A stretch of DNA of 64,000 nucleotides from Candidatus Melainabacteria bacterium (GTDB lineage: Bacteria; Cyanobacteriota; Vampirovibrionia; Obscuribacterales; Obscuribacteraceae), in NCBI GenBank assembly GCA_016716405.1, contig JADJWK010000002.1:372001-436000 (forward strand). The letters are read 5' to 3'. The notes beneath the pieces were generated by a model, which was not told the origin of the DNA, ran no database searches, and saw only the letters and a program-made list of their open reading frames with translations. Of the stretch, positions 7,683-14,797 are shown piece after piece. Both the position numbers and the translations under genes were made by a program. Numbering within the stretch: position 1 is the stretch's first letter; each line of letters opens with the position of its first letter.

Positions 7683-8834
7683 TCAGGGTCTGGGCGGAGC
7701 GGCAGTCAGCTCGCGCGGGAAAAGATTTTTTTCGCTTGTCTCGAGACCGCGGATCTTATCGCCCAGGGCCGGGTCTTTCTTGAGGCGCTCCGCTTCTCTG
7801 TACTCGACCAGAGCATCCAGGCGGCGGTTCTCCATATAGGCCCGGTCCCCCATCTCGAGACGGACCTGGAAGTCCCCGGGGTCGCGGCCGCTGATCTCGA
7901 TCATCTTGTTGAGGTTGTTTCTGGTCAGGGCATTTTCCGGGTCTATATAAAGGGCTTTGTGAAGCTTGTCTATGGCTGCCTCGGGCTTGTCCTTGAGCTC
8001 CACTGCATAGTTGTTGTAGGCGATGCTCAGGTTGTCCCGGGCGATCTGATAGTCCGGATCGATGGCGAGAGCCTCGTTGAAAAGACTGATCGCCCTGGTA
8101 TAGTCGCCTTCCTCCAGGGCATGGACGCCTCTGTCGTTGAGACCGACCTTTTCGCTGGCGAAAACCGCAGCCGGTGCTTTGATGGGATGGAGATAGAACT
8201 GTCCGTAGCTGTGGGAGACTCGGCCGACGATATCGCTCTGGGCGATGAAGCCCCAGCTCTCGCTGCCCTCGAAATTGTTCCGGTTGTCCGGAAGCACGAA
8301 ATAGGAGCTGGCGGGCACGACAATCGGTCCGCTGTCGCCGGGAAAGAAGGAAACTCTCTTCCCCTCCCTCAAGATACTGATGTCGCTCCGGCAGAGCAGG
8401 TCGAAAGCCGGTCTGGCAGCAGCGAAGGCGGTCTCCTCGAGGAGATGATCGTTGATATAGACGCCATGACCGGCTTTGAAAGTGACAGTCTCGCCAGGCA
8501 GAGCCACCACTCGCCTGACGAAGAGCGGGTCCTGGGGCAGACCAGGCAGCCCGGTGAGATTCCCGAGAAGGGCCAGGGGCGAGGCGCTTCTCCTCACCGG
8601 ATGTCCGTCTACGAAAGGCGGTACCAGGGCGATCAGGTCATAACGGCCGATCTTCTTTCCCAGGATTTTGTGAAGGCGCTCGATAATCACCCGATCGCCC
8701 TCAAGAAGAGTGGGCGTCATCGAGTTCGTGCTTATCGTAATCGGTTGCACGCAATAGCGCAGGCTGCAGAGAATCAGGCACGAGAGCAGAAGGGGCACGA
8801 CCAGTCTGAATAGAATCACTCTCAGGAGCTCCAC
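7683..8834 (-). CDS. Signal peptidase I-like protein fused to TPRs; catalytic Lys position is Arg
   Basis: 383 residues. An N-terminal membrane helix (residues about 8-27) precedes the S26 box with the nucleophile Ser38 in NSMTPTL and then GDRVIIERL. The box that normally reads Lys-Arg-Val-x-Gly-Leu-Pro-Gly here reads FVRRVVALPGE, so Arg107 stands where the general-base Lys should be (codon AGG) and Ala replaces the usual Gly. The last box, LPDNRNNFEGSESWG, is intact. From about residue 235 the protein continues into TPRs (VHALEEGDYTRAISLFNEAL, AIDKLHKALYIDPENALTRN), which a normal leader peptidase lacks. It starts with GTG directly after the TAG of the methylase gene (no spacer), so translation is probably coupled. 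It may be a catalytically weak or repurposed peptidase. Confidence 0.85.
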   Translation of the reverse strand: MELLRVILFRLVVPLLLSCLILCSLRYCVQPITISTNSMTPTLLEGDRVIIERLHKILGKKIGRYDLIALVPPFVDGHPVRRSASPLALLGNLTGLPGLPQDPLFVRRVVALPGETVTFKAGHGVYINDHLLEETAFAAARPAFDLLCRSDISILREGKRVSFFPGDSGPIVVPASSYFVLPDNRNNFEGSESWGFIAQSDIVGRVSHSYGQFYLHPIKAPAAVFASEKVGLNDRGVHALEEGDYTRAISLFNEALAIDPDYQIARDNLSIAYNNYAVELKDKPEAAIDKLHKALYIDPENALTRNNLNKMIEISGRDPGDFQVRLEMGDRAYMENRRLDALVEYREAERLKKDPALGDKIRGLETSEKNLFPRELTAAPPRP

Positions 8835-11312
8835 CTATCTGGTCTCCTCTTCGATCGACAGCTCGAAGCTCTTTTTGAAGATCCTGTCCGTCCTCCTTTT
8901 CAGGGTGCCATTAATGAAAGCCTCCGGGCTTTTTCCGGTGAGCTCCCGGATATACGAGCAGTCACCCTGATCGAGCTCCAGAAATGGCGCGCCCATCCCT
9001 GAGCCCTTTTTGGCGAGAGCCAGACGATAACGTCTGCCCTTTTCCCTTCGAAAGGCAGCTCCGCCCACCAGGTCGGCAAGGAGTATTCCAGCAAGAAATT
9101 CTTCCGGCTCCGGAAACTCCTGGCTCTTGCGGCTCTCGCCGGCGGCAAGCCAGGACTCTACCCGGGAGGCGCCGGCACTGCTCCAGCTTCTGCTCTTCTC
9201 GATAATCGCCAGAACAGTCTCGTCTATCCTCTTCTCGTTGAGCCGGAGCTTCTCGATCGATCCTTCCAGTCTCATCCGGCGTTGCCTGGCGCTTTCAGCG
9301 AAGCAGGCATATGCGGTGTTTTCTGAGACAGGCTCTTTCAGGAAATGCGATTCCGGCACAGTGAGAGAGACCAGCTCTTTTCTCGCCTCGACGCAGGCCC
9401 GGGCGCTTTCCGCCACAGTCAGTCTTTGCTCCCTGTCTCCTTCCACCACCGGCAGGCGCCGCAGGTCCCCGACCTGATAATTGATGGTGGGATTGAGAGA
9501 GCGCAGGAGAGCCATTATGATCGATGAGTTCAGATAACCGATCAGATAGTCTTCCTGGTTTTCGTCGTCGTCTTTTCCCCGGTAGAAAATCGCCGAAGCC
9601 GATACATCGAAGATGCAGCCCGGTGGAAGCTTGCGTACTGCTATGCCGCGGCTGTTGACGAAGGAGAAGCAGAGACCTTTCCTGAAATAGAAAGACTCGT
9701 TCTTCACCACCCAGTTGACCTTGCCCCCCAGGTACGGATAGCGAGTGGCCACCGACTCCTTGATCCGCTCCCCATGGTTCTGCCAGTCCACCACATGCAG
9801 TACCGGGGAGTACCAGCGGTCCTGACCGGTGCCCTTGGCGTACGGAAACCATATCCGGTTGAGCTCGCCGGGATCGACCTCCCAGATATTGCGCACGAAC
9901 CGGGAATTGTCGGTGGTGGCAAGACCCTGCCTGATCTCGAAGATATCGTCCAGCCTCGCTGCGGAGCCGGCGAATTCGAGCATCTCCGCCGGCAGGCGGT
10001 AGGCGAAGCCTTTTGTGTCCAGGGAATCGAGATTTTTTCGGCTGACCATAAAAACTCTCTGCGGCTCCCTGCCCGAAGCGGCTCTGGCGAGGGCGGCGGG
10101 TCTGTCCCCGGCGTCGCGGATATCGATAAACTCTACCGGCTTTCGGGCTTCACCTGTTTCGCGTTTGATTATCAGAAGGGCGCTGTTGATTTTCTCGCCG
10201 CTTCGCAGGGGAAAAAGACCGGGACCGGCATCGACGACGCTTTCCAGAGAATAGTCCGTAAGCAGGTGGCGGCGAAGCTTTCCGTAGGTGGGGAGCGAAA
10301 TGATTGAAGCCTGGGTTATCGCTGCCAGGGAGCCGCCTTCGGACAGGAAGTCCAGGCAGCGATAGATGAAAGCCGCGCTCAGATCGCTGTGGGCGCCGGC
10401 GAACTTTTCTTTGAGCCTGGCTTTGAGGGACCGGCTCATGAGCTTTCTGCCGATATATGGCGGATTGGTGAGGACCACGTCATATTTTCTTCCCAGGGGA
10501 CAGCGGTCGGGGAAACCCCGGTGCAGAGAGCCGAGCATGGCGGTGCTCTCCAGGTCGACCAGCTGCAGAGCCCCTGCCCTGATTCCGTCCTCGATTGCGA
10601 GCCCGCGCCGGTTGGCGTGGAGGAGCAGGCAGAGTGCCGTGATCGATAAAGCGTCGGCATCGATGTCGGCGCCGGCGATTCTTTCGGCGAGAAGTCCGGT
10701 CAGATTTTTCTCGATTCTCCGGGGGTCGGTCCTATTCAGAATCGCATCGAGAGCCGCCACCAGGAAATGACCGCTGCCGCAAGCAGGATCCAGGACGCTC
10801 ACCGAGAGGGGATCGCGATTGGCCAGGGTTCGGTCCGTGAGAAACTCCACTACGAAGGAAGGCGTGTAGATCCTGGTGAAAGCCACCAGCTCCGAAAGCC
10901 CCAGATTCTTATCGGCTCTCTGGATCTTTTTCAGGGATTCCCGGCGCTCGTTCTGTTGCAGGATCTCGAGACTGTCACCGAGAATCGCCGTCGTCTCGAA
11001 GAGGCTTGCCAGGTCCCCTTTGCCGAGCCGATCTCGGAGGGACTCCAGCAACTGTCGATCGGCGGATTGCGGCTCCTCCAGGGATATGGCAAAGCTCTCT
11101 CCGGCAAAGAGACAGAGAGAATGATGCAGTCTCTTAGCGGTCTCGAGGGGCTCTTCGCCGTAAAGGCCGGCCAGACCGTGCACTTTCAGATATTCCAGAG
11201 CCAGAGAATAAACCAGACAGGAAAGCCTGCCGGCCGGAGAATCGGGTCTGAGGGCCAGCTCTTTCAGAAATCTCTGCCATGATTTGATGGGCGGCAAAGC
11301 TCGTAAGGGCAA
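8835..11312 (-). CDS. N6-adenine DNA methylase (Eco57I/class-1 type), apparently orphan
   Basis: 825 residues. SAM-binding motif I is VLDPACGSGHF near residue 175, with the usual upstream element FTRIYTPSFVVEFLTDR. The catalytic motif IV, VLTNPPYIG, is near residue 283, and EGGSLAAITQASIISLPTYG follows as in Eco57I-like methylases. The C-terminal half, with paired Trp/Tyr/Arg-rich stretches and SSIIMALLRSLNPTINYQVG, looks like a target-recognition region. The first 130 residues are helical and show no PD-(D/E)xK nuclease motif, so this is not an obvious type IIG enzyme. No restriction, helicase or specificity gene is nearby. The start is TTG with GGAGA nine bases upstream. Roles could be epigenetic methylation or part of a dispersed defence system. 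Confidence 0.85.
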   Translation of the reverse strand: MPLRALPPIKSWQRFLKELALRPDSPAGRLSCLVYSLALEYLKVHGLAGLYGEEPLETAKRLHHSLCLFAGESFAISLEEPQSADRQLLESLRDRLGKGDLASLFETTAILGDSLEILQQNERRESLKKIQRADKNLGLSELVAFTRIYTPSFVVEFLTDRTLANRDPLSVSVLDPACGSGHFLVAALDAILNRTDPRRIEKNLTGLLAERIAGADIDADALSITALCLLLHANRRGLAIEDGIRAGALQLVDLESTAMLGSLHRGFPDRCPLGRKYDVVLTNPPYIGRKLMSRSLKARLKEKFAGAHSDLSAAFIYRCLDFLSEGGSLAAITQASIISLPTYGKLRRHLLTDYSLESVVDAGPGLFPLRSGEKINSALLIIKRETGEARKPVEFIDIRDAGDRPAALARAASGREPQRVFMVSRKNLDSLDTKGFAYRLPAEMLEFAGSAARLDDIFEIRQGLATTDNSRFVRNIWEVDPGELNRIWFPYAKGTGQDRWYSPVLHVVDWQNHGERIKESVATRYPYLGGKVNWVVKNESFYFRKGLCFSFVNSRGIAVRKLPPGCIFDVSASAIFYRGKDDDENQEDYLIGYLNSSIIMALLRSLNPTINYQVGDLRRLPVVEGDREQRLTVAESARACVEARKELVSLTVPESHFLKEPVSENTAYACFAESARQRRMRLEGSIEKLRLNEKRIDETVLAIIEKSRSWSSAGASRVESWLAAGESRKSQEFPEPEEFLAGILLADLVGGAAFRREKGRRYRLALAKKGSGMGAPFLELDQGDCSYIRELTGKSPEAFINGTLKRRTDRIFKKSFELSIEEETR

Positions 11313-11841
11313 AATCTGGTATCTCCATGGTCTTATCTAAAATAGCAAATTTATTTATGCCCATGTCCAGAAACCAAATGACCGGTATAGAAGCGAGTGG
11401 CAGTTGGGGGCCGGAAATCGGCTAAACGGGGAAGGGTCTTCCCAGTCTCTCGTATTCACACCGGATAATCCAGGAAGACCCTTCCCGACCCAATAAGAGC
11501 CAGTTTCTTTTGAAGACAAAGTGTGAGAACGGTCACCTGGGCCGGACCGTTCTCCTTACTATCACTTTCTAGCTATCAGGCTTCTTGCAGGCGGTCTTTT
11601 CCCCGGCACTCTCCTTAGTGGCAGTCAAGTCGTGCCACAGGTTCTCAGCTCTTATGAGAAGTGACAGGATGAAATGGAAGGGTGCGGTATATATTGCTTC
11701 AACAAGAGGAGAATCTCAGCAATATATGCCGCATGAAACGAATCTGCCTGAACAGACCTGATCAGGCTGGAGCTTTCTCGATTAGAATCGAGGAAACTCG
11801 GAAGCCCAGGTGATGCTCGGGTCCGAGCGGCTCGGGTGAGA
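11313..11841. other. Non-coding stretch packed with inverted repeats
   Basis: 529 bp without a credible gene, lying between two minus-strand genes. It holds six dyads. (1) A 14-bp repeat at 11429-11442 and 11473-11486, each arm also self-complementary (GGGAAG GGT CTTCCC). (2) A perfect 10-bp pair GAGAACGGTC/GACCGTTCTC at 11525-11534 and 11545-11554. (3) TTCTCA/TGAGAA at 11642-11660. (4) A 15-bp pair with one G-T mismatch at 11683-11697 and 11719-11733. (5) CTCGATT/AATCGAG at 11777-11792. (6) CCGAG/CTCGG at 11823-11835. None has a clean U-tract. It could be a structured RNA, a terminator cluster or a mobile-repeat relic; it also must hold the methylase promoter. Confidence 0.6.
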
Positions 11842-13437
11842 TCAGCCCAGATCGCGGTAGAGGACCACCTCGGTCTCGGTCTCCACCGAATGATTGCGCG
11901 CGGTCTCCGCCGCCGAGAGAAGAAAGCCGAGCTCCAGGAAATCTTCCGGGATGCAGGCGATGCCGAAGGACAGGCAGAGGGCGCCGGGCTTGACCGTGTT
12001 GCTCAGAGGCTCGCGGTTGAGGGCCTGGACGATGCGGTTGGCGAAGATCCTGGCGCCTTCACCCCTGGTGTCCGGGCAGAGCAGAGCATAGTCGAAGCCT
12101 TCATAGTGAGCGAGCAGATCGTTGTGTCTCTTGGTGGTGGTGATTCTGAGAACTGACTCGTTGAGAGCCGAGGTGGGAAGCGGCTCTCTGATCACTTCTT
12201 TGACTCCGGTCTTTACCCGCATCTCGAAGATGATCACCGATAGTGGTGTGCCGGCACGGTGAGCGCGGAAGTATTCCTGCTCCAGGAAATAGAGAAAGGC
12301 CGGATAGTTGAACATTCCTGTATCCGGCCGGCGCAGGCTCATCATCACTGCCTGCACGGCGGCGCTGTCGACAGTTTTCGGAACCAGAGCCGGTTTGCCC
12401 GTGGCCCCCCGTCTGACATCGCTGAGCAAGCCGATCAGGCGGCAGCGGAAAAGGTGGCTCAGGGCAGGCACCCACTGGCTGCGGGGCAGGTTGAGGGCGG
12501 CCGCCAGATCCTCGAAAGCGGTGTTGCCGTCGATGGCATGATAGAGCTGTCTCTGCACCTCGAGGAGCTGGGGCTCGCCCACCGAGAGCATGGTCTCGAG
12601 GTCGACGCCTGATATGGCCTCGTTGGTCTTCGCCAGGACCGCATCTTCCCTGAAGCCGGAGTTGCGCATGAGATTGAGCTTGTCGAGTAGTTGCACTCCC
12701 TGGATTACCAGGCTGTCCAGGGTCTCCGAGACAGTGCGTTTTTGAGTAACGACCTGGGGCTGGAAAAAGAACTTTCCCTCCTGCCAGGTGATCAGCTCAT
12801 AGATGCTTTCATTGCCGGTGCCATCAGGCGTGGTGCAGTGCACCGGTTTGCCGTCGACGAAAAACACTTCGGCGGCGCCGTCACGTCCGTCCACCTGCAG
12901 GCGGCCGGTCATCTTGGCGAGTTGAATGGATTGCAAGAGAGCCGAGATCTGAATGAAAGCGAGCTCGCCATTGAGGACGGTATTGCGCTTGGCCAGAGCG
13001 GTCTGGTTGGCCAGCACGGGAAGAGGCACGGTCTTCTTCTGGGATTTCTTGCTCCGGGGCTGGTAGTAGAACTCGCTCTCCTGCCCGGCCGCCCCCTGGG
13101 GCGCGGTGAGATGAGCCGCCGAAATCGCCTCGCCGCAGGATGCCACCACCCGGTTGAATACCAGCAGGGTGTCGCAACTGGCATATTTCCAGAGACAGCT
13201 CGAGGTCCCGCCGCTGGTCTGGAACAGCTGCCAGTTGGGGTCGCGCCCGACCGGATCGGACTGGACGGTCAGGGTGAATATCGCCTGACCGTTCGGATCC
13301 GGCGATTTCCAGGTGACTTCCACCCGGTCGTTGAGCTCTTCCAGGGCTTCGGCAAGCATCTGATGAACGACCTGCATCGAGGGCGATGACGGCAAGACTC
13401 TTGTTGACTTGGGTTGCCCTTGCTGGTCCTGAACCAT
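11842..13437 (-). CDS. DUF4388 protein with paralogous N-terminal domain and degenerate GGDEF domain
   Basis: 531 residues, no signal peptide, cytosolic signalling protein. Residues about 20-120 form a domain shared with the proteins at 35288-36793 and 57657-59297 (here NWQLFQTSGGTSSCLWKY). Residues about 180-280 are a DUF4388/PATAN-type domain (LLQSIQLAKMTGRLQVDG, VFFVDGKPVHC, YELITWQEGKFFF). The last 160 residues fold like a GGDEF domain (YFLEQEYFRAHRAGTPLSVI), but the signature reads HYEGFDYALLCPDT instead of GGDEF/GGEEF, so diguanylate cyclase activity is unlikely. The gene lies 20 nt downstream of dapL on the same strand and may be cotranscribed. ATG with AGAGG upstream. Confidence 0.8.
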   Translation of the reverse strand: MVQDQQGQPKSTRVLPSSPSMQVVHQMLAEALEELNDRVEVTWKSPDPNGQAIFTLTVQSDPVGRDPNWQLFQTSGGTSSCLWKYASCDTLLVFNRVVASCGEAISAAHLTAPQGAAGQESEFYYQPRSKKSQKKTVPLPVLANQTALAKRNTVLNGELAFIQISALLQSIQLAKMTGRLQVDGRDGAAEVFFVDGKPVHCTTPDGTGNESIYELITWQEGKFFFQPQVVTQKRTVSETLDSLVIQGVQLLDKLNLMRNSGFREDAVLAKTNEAISGVDLETMLSVGEPQLLEVQRQLYHAIDGNTAFEDLAAALNLPRSQWVPALSHLFRCRLIGLLSDVRRGATGKPALVPKTVDSAAVQAVMMSLRRPDTGMFNYPAFLYFLEQEYFRAHRAGTPLSVIIFEMRVKTGVKEVIREPLPTSALNESVLRITTTKRHNDLLAHYEGFDYALLCPDTRGEGARIFANRIVQALNREPLSNTVKPGALCLSFGIACIPEDFLELGFLLSAAETARNHSVETETEVVLYRDLG

Positions 13438-13457
13438 GGCGAGCCTCTTGAACGGGC

Positions 13458-14645
13458 CTAGACTTTTGCTTTGCCCATCTCGAAGGAGATCGAGTGCTTG
13501 GCCATACGGTCGAAAGCTTCGGCCAGGCGCTCTTTGCTGCAGCAGAGCGAGATGCGGAAATAGCCTTCCCCGGAAGGCCCGTAAGCGTCACCAGGGGGAA
13601 CGACGATGCCAGCCACATTCAGCATATGCGAGCTGAACTCCTGGGAGGTCATGCCCTTGGGCACGGGCAGCCACATGTAGAACGTGGCTTTATTCGGCTT
13701 GACGGTCCAGCCGAGATCCCTGAGGCGCTCCACCGCCAGATCGCGGCGCTCGACATAGAGCTCGTTGCAACGCTCTATCTGATCGCGAGGTCCTTCGAAT
13801 CCGGCAATGGCAGCCATCTGCACCGCCCGGAAAACATCGGTGTCGATATTGGACTTGATCTTGCCGAGATTTTTCACCGCTTCCTGATTGCCGATGGCGA
13901 AGCCTATGCGCCAGCCTGTCATATTGAAAGTCTTGGAGAGGGTATGCAGCTCGATGGCGATGCTCTTGGCGTCTTTGACCTGGAAGATCGAGGGCGCTTT
14001 GTAGCCGTCGAAGGTCATCTCCGAATAAGCGAGGTCGTGGCAGAGCAGGATATCGTGCTTCTTGCAGTAGGCCACGGCTTTCTCGAAGAAGGCCAGATCC
14101 GCCACGGCGGCGGTAGGGTTGTTCGGATAGTTGAGCAGCATTATCTTGGCTTTGGCTGCCACCGAATCCGGTATCGCATCGAAATCGGGGAGGAAGTCAT
14201 TCTCGGGAAGAAGAGGCATATAGTGCGGAGTCCCGCCCGAAAGAATCGTCGAGGTCTGGTAGACCGGATAGGCAGGGTCGGGTATGAGGGCGACATCGCC
14301 TGAGTCCACATAAGCGAAGATGAGATTGTGGAGTCCCTCTTTGCCACCGATAAGGGAGGTCACCTCGGTAGCGGGATCGATATTGATCTTGAAACGCTCG
14401 TTGCACCACTTTGCAGCGGCTTGCTTATATTCGGGGGTGCCTCCGAAAGGCGGATACTTATGATTGATAGGCTTCTCGATGGCTTCGTGCATGGCATCGA
14501 CGATATGTCTGGGGGTCGGCTGGTCGGGGGCGCCGATGCCCAGATTGATGATGTCGACGCCGGTCTTGGCTAGCTCATCGGCTTTCTTGCCGATCTCGGC
14601 GAAAACATACGGAGGAATAGACTTCAGTCGGCGGGCTACTTCCAT
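13458..14645 (-). CDS. dapL: LL-diaminopimelate aminotransferase
   Basis: PLP enzyme of the aminotransferase variant of lysine and peptidoglycan biosynthesis, converting tetrahydrodipicolinate directly to LL-diaminopimelate. About 395 residues from the ATG at 14645 (MEVARRLKSIPPYVFAEI). A longer GTG start at 14663 lacks a ribosome-binding site. Class I/II fold markers: INLGIGAPDQPTP, NYPNNPTAA, DLAYSEMTFDGYKAPS, the PLP lysine in LSKTFNMTGWRIGF, and the C-terminal YFRISLCCSKERL with the carboxylate-binding Arg. The N-terminal IPPYVFAEI and the ASP-type substrate loop fit DapL better than AspC or AlaT, though a close alanine/aspartate aminotransferase cannot be excluded by eye. Confidence 0.85.
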   Translation of the reverse strand: MEVARRLKSIPPYVFAEIGKKADELAKTGVDIINLGIGAPDQPTPRHIVDAMHEAIEKPINHKYPPFGGTPEYKQAAAKWCNERFKINIDPATEVTSLIGGKEGLHNLIFAYVDSGDVALIPDPAYPVYQTSTILSGGTPHYMPLLPENDFLPDFDAIPDSVAAKAKIMLLNYPNNPTAAVADLAFFEKAVAYCKKHDILLCHDLAYSEMTFDGYKAPSIFQVKDAKSIAIELHTLSKTFNMTGWRIGFAIGNQEAVKNLGKIKSNIDTDVFRAVQMAAIAGFEGPRDQIERCNELYVERRDLAVERLRDLGWTVKPNKATFYMWLPVPKGMTSQEFSSHMLNVAGIVVPPGDAYGPSGEGYFRISLCCSKERLAEAFDRMAKHSISFEMGKAKV

Positions 14646-14797
14646 GTGATCAAATCCCCACAAAGTGACTCGTGTGTGGCGCCGTTAAGGCTTTCTCAGA
14701 TTATCACACGGGGCTCTCAAAAGGCTTTCCCAAGAGCTAATTGTTCATTAAATAGAAAACCGGATCGGCGATTCTCCTGGGTAAAACGAAATGGAGA

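Noticed and set aside
8835..11312. A complete restriction-modification or BREX system
   Set aside because: Only the methylase is present; no nuclease, helicase, BrxL/PglZ-type or specificity gene lies in the window.
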